Part shown: positions 44,987 to 54,447 of the stretch, in pieces
Position numbering within the stretch: the first letter of the stretch is position 1
Layout: every line of letters starts with the position of its first letter
NCBI RefSeq assembly: GCF_013181195.1
Contig: NZ_SMZP01000002.1
Location: 248,001-312,000 of the forward strand
Source: Caulobacter sp. RHG1
GTDB taxonomy: Bacteria; Pseudomonadota; Alphaproteobacteria; Caulobacterales; Caulobacteraceae
Length of the DNA: 64,000 nt
Direction: 5' to 3'
The notes under the pieces: generated by a model
The model's database searches: none
Told to the model about the DNA's origin: nothing
The model's input: only the letters and a program-made list of their open reading frames with translations
Translations under genes and position numbers: made by a program

Positions 44987-47452
44987 TTAGAACTGGAAGG
45001 TCACGGCGGCGCGAATGCTGCGGCCGAAGATCGAGCTGCCGATATAGACGGACTTGCCCACCTCGCTGTTGTCGATCGTGCCCGCGCGCGGGTTGCCGTT
45101 CACCAGACCGATCTCGTCGGTCAGGTTGTTGACCACCAGGTTGAACTGCGTGTGATCGTTCAACTCGTAGCGGGCGCTCATGTCGACCTGCCAGTAGGCC
45201 GGCAGGTTGATCTGGTTGGCGACCTCGGCGAAACGCTGGCCGTAATAGCCGATGTCCGACTGCACCCGCAGGCGGCCGTCCATCAGGTTGACGCCCGGCG
45301 TGATGCGGAAGCTGTTCTTCGGGACCCGGATCAGGCGGTTCTTGGAGTAGTCGATCCGCTGGCCGGCGCTGTTGGTGTAGACGAAGTCGGTGAAGCGGGC
45401 GTTCTGGTAGGTCCACATCGCCCGGATGTCGAACCACTTGGTCGGACGCCACGAGCCCTCGGCCTCAATGCCGGTGGTCTTGGTGTCGCCGAACACGCGG
45501 TTCAGCACCAGCGTGCCGTCGGCGGCCGTGCGGTAGTCGCTGATCTCGTAGCTTTCGTAGATGGTGCGGAATCCGGTCAGGTACAGGTCGACGTTCCGGC
45601 GGCTGAACTTCACGCCAGCCTCGGTGAAGTTCATCGTCTGGATGACCGGATCGGCGCCGGCGTTCGACAGGAAGCTGGAAATGTTCGGCAGGCGGAACGT
45701 CTCGGTGTAGCGGGCGAAGACGCCGAAATCGCGCTGGAACTGGTAGTTGGCGCCCAGGGTCCAGGCGGCCTTGTCGAACTCGCGATCGTATTGGGCGAAG
45801 ACGCCGTTGCCGACGGTCACCGAGTCATCCGCGGCCGTGGGGCTCTGATTCAGGTTGATGCGGCGGCGACCTTCGACCTGGCCGTCGATCTTGATCTTCT
45901 CCCAGCGCACGCCGCCGTCGATCCGCAGCTTGTCGGTGACCTGCCACTCGTCCGAGGCGTAGAGGGCGAAGGTCTTGGACGTGCCCTTGGCGTTGTTCCA
46001 CTCCGAGCCGTAGGCCATCACCCCGCCGTTGGTGAACTGATACAGACGCTGGCCCGAGGCGCTCAGCAGATAAGCGTCCAGCACACCGGCGTTGTCACGC
46101 ACGTCGGTCAGAACAGCGGCCGAGTTGGTGCCGTACTCCTCGTCGACCGAGGCGTAATAGGCGCCGACGGCCAGGTTGTGCGTACCTAGAACATCGAGCT
46201 TGGCCGTGAGGCGGGTGTCGGAGATGAACTCGTCCAGCGGCACGGTGTAGGAGCGCGCCAGGTTGACCAGGGCCAGACCGTTGCCATTCTGGCTGGCTTG
46301 GTTGAAGGTCGCGCCGCCCTCTCGATAGAACAGGCCCAGGCTCTGGCCTGCCCCGACAAAGCTGCCGTAGTTGGCCTTCAGCAGGTCAGCGGCGCTGGCG
46401 ACACTGTAGGGCGTGATGCTGTTGCGGCGCGTGTAGCTGTCGCGATAGCGCAGGCGCTGCTCGATCTTCACGTCGTCGGTCAGGGCGTAGTCGCCGGTGA
46501 AGGTGAACTGGTTCAGCTCGACCTTGGTGCCGTTGGCGGCGTCGAACTTGTAGGCGCCGTTCGGACCCAGGAAGTCGAAGTAACGGCTCTGCGGGCCGGC
46601 GATGGTGTCGGTCTTGACGTCGAAGCCCGGCACGCCAACCGGATCGCCCGAGGCGTTGGTCATGAAGATGCCGCCGGCGGCGTTGCCGATCGTCTCGTCG
46701 ATGCGCTTGACGCCGAACATCACCGAGCCGCGGCTGAACTCACGCGACAGGGTGGCGCGGATCTGGCCGCCGCCGTCCTGCTGGTAACCGCTGTGACGCT
46801 GGCCGTCTGACACGCGGTAATAGCCGCCGACGAAGAAGCGCCAGTCGGTGTCGGCGATCGGACCGCCCAGCCAGCTGTCGATACGATGCGAGCCGAAATC
46901 GGCCGCCTCATAGCGAACCAGGCCTTCCAGGTGGTCGCCGCCGCGGCGGGTGATGAAGTTGATCACCGCGCCCGGAGCGTTCGAATAGAAGATCGACGAC
47001 GGACCACCGCGCACGACCTCGACGCGCTGCGAAGTCTGGTCGACGCGCATCGACTGGTCGGCGTTCAGCCAGCCGAGACCGGCGTCGGCCTGGGCCGGAA
47101 TGCCGTCTTCCAGCAGGCCCACGGTCGAGTAGCCGTCGTTGGGAATGCCGCGCACGCGGATGTTGCCGCTGGCTTCGCCCGACGAGTTCTCGATCCAGAA
47201 GCCCGGGACGTTCTTCAGCACTTCGCCGACGCCCACGGCGGCGCGAATCTTCAGGTCCTCTTCCGAGATGGTCGAGATGGCGTAGCTGGCCTCGACCTTC
47301 CGCTGGGCCGCGCCCGAACGGGCGGTGACGATGATCTCGTCCAGTGCGGCGGCGTTGGGCTGGGCGACCTGGGCCAGAACGGGCGAAGCGCAGGCGCTGG
47401 AGGCCATCAGGGCGGCGAGCAACGACCAGCGTCGGGCGGAGGGACGGAACAT
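44987..47452 (-). CDS. TonB-dependent receptor of the GH92/PI-PLC locus
   Basis: 821 residues from ATG 47452, where MFRPSARRWSLLAALMASSA forms a good signal peptide and AAGGGG lies 8 bases upstream. TonB box DEIIVTAR, plug with ISEEDLKIRAAVGVGEVLKNV, RVRGIPNDGYSTVGLLEDG and GPSSIFYSNAPGAVINFITR, and a barrel ending SIRAAVTFQF. It opens an operon with GH92 and PI-PLC genes and is divergent from a TetR regulator, so it probably imports a mannose-containing or inositol-phosphate product. No inner-membrane transporter is present in the locus. Confidence 0.9.
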   Translation of the reverse strand: MFRPSARRWSLLAALMASSACASPVLAQVAQPNAAALDEIIVTARSGAAQRKVEASYAISTISEEDLKIRAAVGVGEVLKNVPGFWIENSSGEASGNIRVRGIPNDGYSTVGLLEDGIPAQADAGLGWLNADQSMRVDQTSQRVEVVRGGPSSIFYSNAPGAVINFITRRGGDHLEGLVRYEAADFGSHRIDSWLGGPIADTDWRFFVGGYYRVSDGQRHSGYQQDGGGQIRATLSREFSRGSVMFGVKRIDETIGNAAGGIFMTNASGDPVGVPGFDVKTDTIAGPQSRYFDFLGPNGAYKFDAANGTKVELNQFTFTGDYALTDDVKIEQRLRYRDSYTRRNSITPYSVASAADLLKANYGSFVGAGQSLGLFYREGGATFNQASQNGNGLALVNLARSYTVPLDEFISDTRLTAKLDVLGTHNLAVGAYYASVDEEYGTNSAAVLTDVRDNAGVLDAYLLSASGQRLYQFTNGGVMAYGSEWNNAKGTSKTFALYASDEWQVTDKLRIDGGVRWEKIKIDGQVEGRRRINLNQSPTAADDSVTVGNGVFAQYDREFDKAAWTLGANYQFQRDFGVFARYTETFRLPNISSFLSNAGADPVIQTMNFTEAGVKFSRRNVDLYLTGFRTIYESYEISDYRTAADGTLVLNRVFGDTKTTGIEAEGSWRPTKWFDIRAMWTYQNARFTDFVYTNSAGQRIDYSKNRLIRVPKNSFRITPGVNLMDGRLRVQSDIGYYGQRFAEVANQINLPAYWQVDMSARYELNDHTQFNLVVNNLTDEIGLVNGNPRAGTIDNSEVGKSVYIGSSIFGRSIRAAVTFQF

Positions 47453-47497
47453 GAAAGGGACCCCTTGGTTGAGGCCGCCCATATGATAGGTTTTAGT

Positions 47498-47514
47498 ATC
47501 GTTTTTACGACGAT
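47498..47514. promoter_or_regulatory. Inverted repeat between TBDR and TetR genes
   Basis: ATCGT-N7-ACGAT in a T-rich part of the 119-bp divergent spacer, 46 bp upstream of the receptor ATG. GTTTTA-like half motifs recur on both sides. It is a candidate operator for the adjacent TetR protein. Confidence 0.35.
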
Positions 47515-47571
47515 CCGTGTTTTACAAGGCTCTGGCTGGACGCGGCCAACGCGTTGGGAGAGGAAGGGCCC

Positions 47572-48189
47572 ATGTCGGGTCATCGCAAACCAGTGCAGGA
47601 ACGGTCGCGACGGACCTACGACTCCTTGCTGGACACGGCTGCCCACCTGCTGGGCGAGGTCGGCATCGAGAAGCTGTCGGCCAATCTGATCTGCGAGCGC
47701 GCAGGCCTGACGCCGCCGGCCTTCTATCGGTATTTCGACGACAAGCAGGCCATCGTCGTGGCTCTGGCCGAACGGCTGATGGAACAACAGAACGTCGTCC
47801 TGGAGGCCTGGGTCGCGCGCTACGGCCAACAGGATCTGGCGATGATCTCCAGCAAGGTGGTCGAGCTGATGCGCCAGATGCATGTGGTGACCTCAAGCGC
47901 GCCGGGGGGCCTTTGGACGATGCGGGCGCTACGGGCGATGCCGGCGCTGACCCACCTGCGCCTGGGGTCGCACAACTATGTCGCCGACCTGCTCACCGAC
48001 ATCTACGCGCCGCACTACCCGCATGTGCCACGCGCGCTGCTGCGTCGCCGCACGCGCCTGTCGGTCGAGATCGCCTATGCGATGGACGAGATGCTGAAGG
48101 AGGGCGAGGCCGAGGCCGAGACCCTGTTCGAAGACGCCTCGCACATCTTCGGCGCCATGCTGGAATATCCGGACTACGCGCCGAAGTAA
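47572..48189 (+). CDS. TetR-family transcriptional regulator
   Basis: 205 residues from ATG 47572 (AGGA lies 7 bases upstream). The DNA-binding domain is clear: RRTYDSLLDTAAHLLGEVG followed by LICERAGLTPPAFYRYFDDKQAIV (about 12-58). The C-terminal ligand domain is helical and not recognisable. It is divergent from the TBDR-GH92-PI-PLC operon and is its likely repressor, binding in the spacer 47453-47571. The inducer might be mannose- or inositol-derived; that is guesswork. It converges on an IclR gene with only 16 bases between stops. Confidence 0.9.
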   Translation: MSGHRKPVQERSRRTYDSLLDTAAHLLGEVGIEKLSANLICERAGLTPPAFYRYFDDKQAIVVALAERLMEQQNVVLEAWVARYGQQDLAMISSKVVELMRQMHVVTSSAPGGLWTMRALRAMPALTHLRLGSHNYVADLLTDIYAPHYPHVPRALLRRRTRLSVEIAYAMDEMLKEGEAEAETLFEDASHIFGAMLEYPDYAPK

Positions 48190-48206
48190 GGCTGGCGAAA
48201 CAGCCT
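48189..48206. terminator. Short hairpin between convergent regulators
   Basis: AGGCTG-GCGAAA-CAGCCT, a 6-bp stem with a 6-nt loop, spans the gap between the TetR and IclR stop codons. It is short and lacks a T tract. Confidence 0.35.
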
Positions 48207-48952
48207 CAGCGGCGCGCGAGACCCAGGCTGATGCGCCGCGCGGCGTCGGCGAGCAGGTCGCCCATCGCATCGCAGGCGCTCTCGCTGACCCGTTCCACCG
48301 GCGCCGAAACCGAGATCGCCGCGAACGGAACACCCCGATTGTTGCGGATTGCCGCCCCCACGCCGTTTTCGTTTGGCCAGTTGGTGCGGAAGGCCGTCGC
48401 GAAACCGCGCTCACGCGTGCGGACCAATTCGGCCCGCAATTTCTCGGGATCGATGACGGTCAGTTCCGTCACGCGAGTGAGGGGACGCGCAAGATAGGCG
48501 TCCAACTCCTCGGGCGGCAGAGTCGCCAGGATCGCTCGCCCCAAGGACGACGGATGCATCGGCCCCAGCCGCCATAGGGGCCAAGCGTGGACGACGGGGT
48601 TGATGCCGTCCAACCGCTCGACCAGCGCCACGCCGTTGTCCTGCCGAATGGCAAGATAGACCGACTCCAGCGTCCGCCGGCGAAGCTCTTCCATCACTGG
48701 AATGGCGGCTGCGCGCAGGTGTCGAACCGCAAAATCGGCAGGCCCGACCGCCAAGCCGGCGCGCAGGGATAGCGACCAGGCGCCCTTCTCTTCAGACACC
48801 GCCTCGATCCAGCCGGCTTCGCCCAGCGATTTCAGAGCGCGCTGGACGGTCGACTTAGGCAAGTCGAGCGCCCGCGACAGTTCCGAAACACCGGCCGGCT
48901 GCAAGCGGCCGAGCGTCTCGAGGATGTGCAGTGCCGTGTCGATGGGGCGCAT
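48206..48952 (-). CDS. IclR-family transcriptional regulator (first of two in the ester locus)
   Basis: 248 residues from ATG 48952 (MRPIDTALHILETLG, the standard IclR opening); a TTG at 49003 would add 17 unlikely residues. Winged helix about 5-60 with ALDLPKSTVQRALKSLGEAG; effector domain about 75-245 with HPSSLGRAILATLPPEEL and NENGVGAAIRNNRGVPFAAISVS. IclR proteins usually sense small acids or aromatic compounds and control their breakdown genes. It is the last of a same-strand series TBDR, PrpD-like, IclR with gaps of 74 and 57 bp, so it is probably co-transcribed with its targets. Confidence 0.9.
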   Translation of the reverse strand: MRPIDTALHILETLGRLQPAGVSELSRALDLPKSTVQRALKSLGEAGWIEAVSEEKGAWSLSLRAGLAVGPADFAVRHLRAAAIPVMEELRRRTLESVYLAIRQDNGVALVERLDGINPVVHAWPLWRLGPMHPSSLGRAILATLPPEELDAYLARPLTRVTELTVIDPEKLRAELVRTRERGFATAFRTNWPNENGVGAAIRNNRGVPFAAISVSAPVERVSESACDAMGDLLADAARRISLGLARR

Positions 48953-49009
48953 AGATTGTCGTCGATAAGGTTGTACGCCCACTGAAGCTGGTTCGTGGGC
49001 CAATGCAAG

Positions 49010-50476
49010 TCAGCGCGCGACGAGGCGCGCCAACTCGCCACCGGCCGGCAGCGACTGGAGGTCCCAGACCGCCGCAACGACCGCCTTGGCGCGGGCTGCG
49101 CCCAGTAGCGGGCTCATCAGCTCCAGCGCCTTGGCCTCGACATCGGCCTTGCTCATCGGATGCGACGGGAATCCGGCGACCCAGGGCACGAAGATCTCGT
49201 GGCGGCGACCGCCTTCCTCCTCGACGATCACACGGGCCGACTCCGTTCGCGCCTTCCCCTCCTCATGTTCCTGAGCCGGGTCGTGGACGACGTCGATCCT
49301 CGCCATCAGCGCCTTGACCGCCGCATCGCCGTGCATGCGATCCAGGGACTGGGCCGAGACGAAGTCCAACCGCCCGTCGATCAGGATGATCGCGCTCAGA
49401 TACCGCAGGTTCAGCGCCGGCATCTCGGCGTCGCGGAACGCCTGCCAGCGGCCGGGCATCGAAATGGTCACACTGCGCACCGGACGGCGACCGACCTTGG
49501 GGAGCAGCTGCAACAAGCCGTGGACGGCGGGCTGGGTAGGGCCGCCGACCGGATAACGCTTATAGGCCGTCTCCAGCAGTTCGCTCCGCTCGCCCAGTTG
49601 CTCGATCAGATAGTCGGGCCGTGCGCCCTCGCCCCGGAAGATCGGCGAATTGAACCAGCCGGTCGGCTGGTCGAAGCTGTCTCGCACGCCTCGGAAACCC
49701 GTCTCGACCATGAGCGCCGCCTGCAGGCCGTTGCGCGCGCCCATGCCGGCGAACACAAAGGACTTCTCGATGTGCTCGACGTCGAGCATCCACTGCCAGG
49801 AACCGGAGGCCTGCTGGGCGCAGTAGGTCAGCACATCTCCGATGCGGTCCTCGGGCAAGCGCAGAAGCGAGGCGGCCGTGGCCGCGGTCCCGAACACCGG
49901 CCCAAGGCCATGGTTGGCGATATTGGCCTTCTGCAGATTCTTATTGCCCAAGGCTCGGGGGATGCGGCCGGCCAGTTCGTAGCCGACGATCACCGATCGC
50001 AGCACCTCCTCGCCGGTGCGACCCCGCGCCTCGGCCAGGGCGATGGCGGTGGTCACCACGCTGGGTCCGGGCTGCACGAAGGACGCGGGATTGAAGTCGT
50101 TGATCTCCGCGCCATGGGCGGTCATGGCGCCAGCGAACACCGCGTCGACCAGCGCGGCCTTTTCGCTGACGCCCAGGATCGTCACGGCGCTTTTGCGCGC
50201 GTCGCCGCTCTGGGCCAGGGCGTAGGCGCGCGCCAGGCTGGAGGGCTCCAGGTCGCGGCAGGCGACCGCCGAGGCCAGGGTGTCCAGGATGTGCCGTCGC
50301 GCCAGTTCGCGATGCTCCTCGGGGAAGGCGAAGCTCTGGCTGGAGGCGATGTAGCGCGCCAAGGCCGGCGTATAGCGCGGCCCTGGCGCCTGCCGTGCGA
50401 AGGCGGCGCCCGAGGGCGGCAGGCCGGCCAGCGCCACGGCGGCGGCCACGAAGTCGCGACGGTTGAACTTGGGCAT
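49010..50476 (-). CDS. MmgE/PrpD-family protein with twin-arginine leader
   Basis: 488 residues from ATG 50476 (AAAGGA upstream). The leader MPKFNRRDFVAAAVALAGLP carries RR followed by a hydrophobic core and a likely cut near AFA, so the protein is predicted to be exported folded by Tat. The body is a full MmgE/PrpD chain: ARRHILDTLASAVACRD, GAMTAHGAEINDFNPAS, NHGLGPVFGTAATAASLLRL and SHPMSKADVEAKALELM. Relatives are 2-methylcitrate dehydratase, cis-aconitate decarboxylase and iminodisuccinate epimerase, normally cytoplasmic. Export suggests it acts on a tri- or dicarboxylic acid in the periplasm, perhaps one freed by the nearby esterases. The reaction cannot be named from sequence. Confidence 0.85.
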   Translation of the reverse strand: MPKFNRRDFVAAAVALAGLPPSGAAFARQAPGPRYTPALARYIASSQSFAFPEEHRELARRHILDTLASAVACRDLEPSSLARAYALAQSGDARKSAVTILGVSEKAALVDAVFAGAMTAHGAEINDFNPASFVQPGPSVVTTAIALAEARGRTGEEVLRSVIVGYELAGRIPRALGNKNLQKANIANHGLGPVFGTAATAASLLRLPEDRIGDVLTYCAQQASGSWQWMLDVEHIEKSFVFAGMGARNGLQAALMVETGFRGVRDSFDQPTGWFNSPIFRGEGARPDYLIEQLGERSELLETAYKRYPVGGPTQPAVHGLLQLLPKVGRRPVRSVTISMPGRWQAFRDAEMPALNLRYLSAIILIDGRLDFVSAQSLDRMHGDAAVKALMARIDVVHDPAQEHEEGKARTESARVIVEEEGGRRHEIFVPWVAGFPSHPMSKADVEAKALELMSPLLGAARAKAVVAAVWDLQSLPAGGELARLVAR

Positions 50477-50550
50477 GGCGATCCTTTGTCGAAGAAGCGC
50501 GAGCCCGTCCCGGTTTTGGAGGAACACAGAGGACGGGCTCGCCAGTCAGC

Positions 50551-53472
50551 CTAGAAGCGACGGGTCAAGCCGACCGAGTAGCGGCGCTGCAGCAGATCGT
50601 AGAGGCCCAGGTCGGTCGCCCCCTGCCCCACCCAACCGGGAGGAGCCTCGTCGAACAGATTCTGAACGGTGGCCCGCAGCTGGGTCTTGTCATCCACGCG
50701 CCAAGTGGCGGCCAAGTCGAAATACTGCCGCGTCTTGACGCCTGGCAGCGTGGAGTTCGCCACCCCGACGGCGCTGTAGTGGCTCATCGAGTCGGACCAG
50801 CGATAGCTGAGACGCAGGTCCAGGGGCCCCGTGCGCCAAGTGGTGGCCAGCGCCACCTTCCAATCCGGGAAGCCGATCGCCCCACTGTCGACCTGGCTGT
50901 TGCCGATCGTGCCGGCATAGTCGACGAACGCCGCGCCCTGCAGGTTCTGGATCTTGTACTGAAGCAGGCGCGAGACGATCAGATTGAAGCTGAGCGAGCC
51001 GCGATCGCCCAGGCCGATGTCGGCAAGATCGAAGCCCCAATCGATCTGCAGGTCGACGCCCGAGGTTTTGTAGGCGGCCAGGTTCAGGGTGGGCTGCACC
51101 TGGGTCTCGATGCCGCCGTTGGTGTTTCGCTGGGTCAGCTGGCAGTAGAAGTTGTTGGGGTCGTAGGTCGGATTGGACGCCCCATCGGCATTGAAGCAGC
51201 GCGACAGTCCGACCTGGGCGGTGATCACCCCGATCGCGTCTTCGACCTTGATGTCATAATAGTCGATCGAGGCTGACAGCCGGCGAGCCAGAGGGGCCTG
51301 GAAGCGGCTTTGCCAGACCACGCCGGCGGTGACAGTGTCGGCTGTCTCCTCCTTCAGATTGACGTTGCCTGAGGCCAAGCCGCCGACCGAACTGCCGGCG
51401 AAGCGGTAGATGTCGATGATGCTGGGCGTCACGCCCTGGGCGATGCAGAGCGAACGGACCTGAGCGGCGTTGGCGTTGAGCGCCGGATTGCGCAACCGCC
51501 CCGCGACATCGCAGGGATCGCCAGCCCCGATCGCCGTCGAGCCCAGCGCCGCCGAGGCCCGTTCCGGTGGCGCATAGAGCTCACCCAGGCTCGGGGCGCG
51601 AATGGCCCGCTGGTAGCCGCCGCGCAGGCGCACGCCCGCCCCGACGGCCCAGTCGACGCTGGCCTTGTAGGTATTGACCCCGCCGACGGTGTTGTAGTCG
51701 GAGTGACGCCAGGCCAGGTCCAGATTGAGCTCGTCGATGAAAGCGATATCCCTCAGCACCGGCACGAAGACTTCGGCGAAGGCCTCGCGCACGTTGTAGG
51801 CGCCGCGAGTGGGCCCGGTCAGTTGCACGGGCCAGACCTCGTTGCGCACCCGAGCCTCGGCGGGGTCATAGTCGTAGGTCGAGCGGCGATAGCTGCCCCC
51901 CGCGGCGAAGCGCAAGGCGCCGGCCGGCAGGGTAAACAGACTGCCCTGCACCGAGCCTTCGACGACCTGCTGGGTCAGCTCGGTGCTCTCCGCCAGGGTG
52001 CGGTTGAGATAGTTGAAGCAGGCCTCCTGCCCTGGAGTGTCTTCCAGAGCGGCGGGAATGAAGGGATTGAACCCGCCCGGGCAGATCGAAGCCCCGCCGT
52101 CGGCGGCATTGACCAGGTTGTTCCAGGCCTGGATGTTCACCCAGCCCGAGCTGGTCTCGTCCGACTTGGTCGTCCCGTAGGAACCGTAGAGGTCGAAGGT
52201 CCAGTCGCGGACCGGCAGCCCGCCCTTCAGTCCCAGCAACGTCTCGTTCAGATCGTAGCTGAAGTCGTATTGCGTGCGGCCGATCCGGCTGGTGCTGAAG
52301 ACAAAATTGACCGGCGCGGTGGGATTGGGACGCGACGCCAGGATCGTGCGCATGCCCGCTGGGATGAAGGGGTTGGTGACCGGGATCAACGCCGTCGGGG
52401 CGGCCGATCCCGCCGACCAGCCTGGCCGGCTGTAAGCGGCGTCATACTGCATGTGGTTGAACTGGAAGTAGGCTTCCAGCGTGTCGCTGATCGCGTAGGA
52501 GCCCTTGGCGAAGGCGGTGTAGCGCTCGATGGGCGTCTGCAGCGGCAAGGTGTTGCCCAGCGGGAAGACGACCCGGTCCTCGTAGACGATGTAGGGCTGG
52601 TCATCGGGATAGCGCAGGTTCAGGACAGGCGCGGCGGTGGTGAAGAGGGTGCCGTCGGCATTGACCCCGAACGAGGCGTTGCGGACCGGCGCGCCCGCAC
52701 CGTAACCGGCGAAGACGCCGTTGAGCGCCGCCTGAGTCGGCAAGTTGGTGGAGCTGGAGACGAAGCTGCCCCCCTGTAGAGCGCTGGCGAATCCCGAACG
52801 CTCGAAGAACGGCCGGCTGTCTCGAAACGTGCCGCCCCGGTCGAAATAGGTCAGAGCCGCCACCAGCCGGCCGCGATCGTCCCCGGTCCGCGCACCGAAG
52901 GTGGCCGACAGCGACACGGCCTTGGCGTCGTCGCGCTCGGTCACGCCGTATTGGGCGTCCAGCTCCAGTCCTTCGAAATTACGCTTGAGCTTGAAGTTGA
53001 CGACACCGGCGATGGCGTCAGAGCCGTAGATCGCCGAGGCCCCGCCCGTGATCACTTCGATGCTCTCGACCAAGGCCGGGGTGATGGTGTTGAGGTCCAC
53101 TGCGCCCAGGGCGTCCGACGGCTGCGTCCGGCGGCCATTCAGCAGAACGAGCGTGCGCTGAATGCCCAAGCCCCGCAGGTTGGCGTTGTTGCGCCCTTGC
53201 CGCGCGGGACTTGAGCCGCTGTTGGCGTTGCTGGCCGCGAACTGCGGCATCTGGTTGAACGTGCCGTCGATCGTGGCCGGGCCGCGCGCGGCCAGGGCTT
53301 CGGCGCCGATCGTGACGATCGGGCTTTCTGCGACATAGTCGGGTCGGGCGATACGCGAGCCCGTCACCACGACAGCTTCGACTTCCTGGACAGCTTGGGA
53401 CTCTTGGGCGACGGCCGCACCGCCGCAGACGAGGGCCAGCGCCGAGGCGCCCCCCACCAGCATCTTCCGCAT
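50551..53472 (-). CDS. TonB-dependent receptor of the ester-utilisation locus
   Basis: 973 residues from ATG 53472; ATG 53490 would add six residues. Signal peptide about 1-23 (ends AAVA). TonB box region EVEAVVVTGSRIARP, plug with AARGPATIDGTFNQMPQFAA, RQGRNNANLRGLGIQRTLVL and GASAIYGSDAIAGVVNFKL, and a large barrel ending RRYSVGLTRRF. The NanR-like plug with NANLRGLG is common in receptors of catabolic loci rather than iron uptake. It is followed by the PrpD-like gene and preceded by a GTGCCG-CGGCAC operator candidate. It presumably imports the ester substrate. Confidence 0.92.
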   Translation of the reverse strand: MRKMLVGGASALALVCGGAAVAQESQAVQEVEAVVVTGSRIARPDYVAESPIVTIGAEALAARGPATIDGTFNQMPQFAASNANSGSSPARQGRNNANLRGLGIQRTLVLLNGRRTQPSDALGAVDLNTITPALVESIEVITGGASAIYGSDAIAGVVNFKLKRNFEGLELDAQYGVTERDDAKAVSLSATFGARTGDDRGRLVAALTYFDRGGTFRDSRPFFERSGFASALQGGSFVSSSTNLPTQAALNGVFAGYGAGAPVRNASFGVNADGTLFTTAAPVLNLRYPDDQPYIVYEDRVVFPLGNTLPLQTPIERYTAFAKGSYAISDTLEAYFQFNHMQYDAAYSRPGWSAGSAAPTALIPVTNPFIPAGMRTILASRPNPTAPVNFVFSTSRIGRTQYDFSYDLNETLLGLKGGLPVRDWTFDLYGSYGTTKSDETSSGWVNIQAWNNLVNAADGGASICPGGFNPFIPAALEDTPGQEACFNYLNRTLAESTELTQQVVEGSVQGSLFTLPAGALRFAAGGSYRRSTYDYDPAEARVRNEVWPVQLTGPTRGAYNVREAFAEVFVPVLRDIAFIDELNLDLAWRHSDYNTVGGVNTYKASVDWAVGAGVRLRGGYQRAIRAPSLGELYAPPERASAALGSTAIGAGDPCDVAGRLRNPALNANAAQVRSLCIAQGVTPSIIDIYRFAGSSVGGLASGNVNLKEETADTVTAGVVWQSRFQAPLARRLSASIDYYDIKVEDAIGVITAQVGLSRCFNADGASNPTYDPNNFYCQLTQRNTNGGIETQVQPTLNLAAYKTSGVDLQIDWGFDLADIGLGDRGSLSFNLIVSRLLQYKIQNLQGAAFVDYAGTIGNSQVDSGAIGFPDWKVALATTWRTGPLDLRLSYRWSDSMSHYSAVGVANSTLPGVKTRQYFDLAATWRVDDKTQLRATVQNLFDEAPPGWVGQGATDLGLYDLLQRRYSVGLTRRF

Positions 53473-53498
53473 CGTTTCCAACCCCGGCATTTTGTTAT

Positions 53499-53515
53499 GT
53501 GCCGCTTTACGGCAC
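53499..53515. promoter_or_regulatory. GTGCCG-N5-CGGCAC operator candidate upstream of the TBDR
   Basis: A perfect 6-bp inverted repeat with a 5-bp AT-rich spacer, 27-43 bp upstream of the receptor start. Nearly the same element (GTGCCG-N5-CGGAAC) lies upstream of the divergent esterase operon at 54448-54464. The IclR gene lies between the two. Confidence 0.6.
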
Positions 53516-53599
53516 GCCTTGCCGATATACGCTGTCAGCAATGGAACAGCGTGTCAAACGAACGTTGGAAATCGCCATTTCTAAGCGCGAAAGACGGTG

Positions 53600-54334
53600 T
53601 CAGATCTCGCCGACGGCCTCGGCCATGCTGGCGCAGGCGTGCAGCATGGCTTCGATGATCAGGGCCTGCTTGGCGTCGGTCAGTCTGGCGGTCGGCGCGG
53701 TGACGGAAAGCGCGCCGGCGGCGTGTCCGTCCCGCCCCAGGATCGCTCCACCGAAGCCCATCACGCCGGCAATGGGCTGCGTCAGGGAATAGCCCCGCTC
53801 ACGCACCTGCTGCAGCTGGGCCATGAAGGCGGCGCCATCGAAGTCGCGGCGGTTCAACAGGCGCTGCGCAACCCGCTCGACGATTTCGCCAGCGCCGGGC
53901 TCCTGGGCGAGAATGGCCACGCCACCAGCCGCCAGCGGCGCAGGAACCCTGCTACCGACCCGTGTGGAGTAGGCCATGGGCCGCGGCGCGGTGATCTTGT
54001 CCAGATAGAGCACGTCGTCACCGGCCAGCACCGTCAGGGCGACGGTTTCGCCGGTGGCCTGATGCAGCCCCTGCAGGAACGGCGCGGCCGCCCGCCGGAC
54101 CGGGTGCTCGTCGACCACGGCCATGCCGATCTCCCAGACCTTCAGGGTCGGACGATAACGATCGGTGACGAGCTCCTGCTCGACGTGGCCCAGTTCGACC
54201 AGGGTGCGCAGAATTCGATGCACGGTGCTCTTCTGCAGCCCCAGATCATGGGCCAGGTCCGACAGCCGCAGGGGCGTGCTGGCGCGGCAGATCCGCTCCA
54301 GGACCATCAGGCCGCGCGTCACCGATCTGTCCAT
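53600..54334 (-). CDS. IclR-family transcriptional regulator (second, between the two operators)
   Basis: 244 residues from ATG 54334 (AGGGGAG upstream); MDRSVTRGLMVLERI is the normal opening. Winged helix with DLAHDLGLQKSTVHRILRTL (about 25-50) and an IclR effector domain (ATGETVALTVLAGDDVLYLDKI, RERGYSLTQPIAGVMGFGGAIL). It lies between the TBDR and the divergent esterase operon, with matching 6-5-6 inverted repeats before each, and is the best candidate to control both. The second IclR at 48206-48952 has a different effector domain and may sense a later product. Confidence 0.92.
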   Translation of the reverse strand: MDRSVTRGLMVLERICRASTPLRLSDLAHDLGLQKSTVHRILRTLVELGHVEQELVTDRYRPTLKVWEIGMAVVDEHPVRRAAAPFLQGLHQATGETVALTVLAGDDVLYLDKITAPRPMAYSTRVGSRVPAPLAAGGVAILAQEPGAGEIVERVAQRLLNRRDFDGAAFMAQLQQVRERGYSLTQPIAGVMGFGGAILGRDGHAAGALSVTAPTARLTDAKQALIIEAMLHACASMAEAVGEI

Positions 54335-54415
54335 GAGTCTCCCCTGCAATGCCGAGCCTAGGCGCGCACCCGACGACGAGCAACGCCGGCCGAGAGTTGA
54401 CAAGCCACCAAAGCC

Positions 54416-54431
54416 TCGAACAGATGTTCGA
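54416..54431. promoter_or_regulatory. TCGAAC-AGAT-GTTCGA inverted repeat
   Basis: A perfect 6-bp inverted repeat in the 144-bp divergent spacer, 48-63 bp upstream of the esterase-operon start, near a TTGACA at 54397 that could be a -35 element. It may be a second regulator site, for example for the other IclR protein. Confidence 0.4.
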
Positions 54432-54447
54432 ATAGATTTGGCATATT

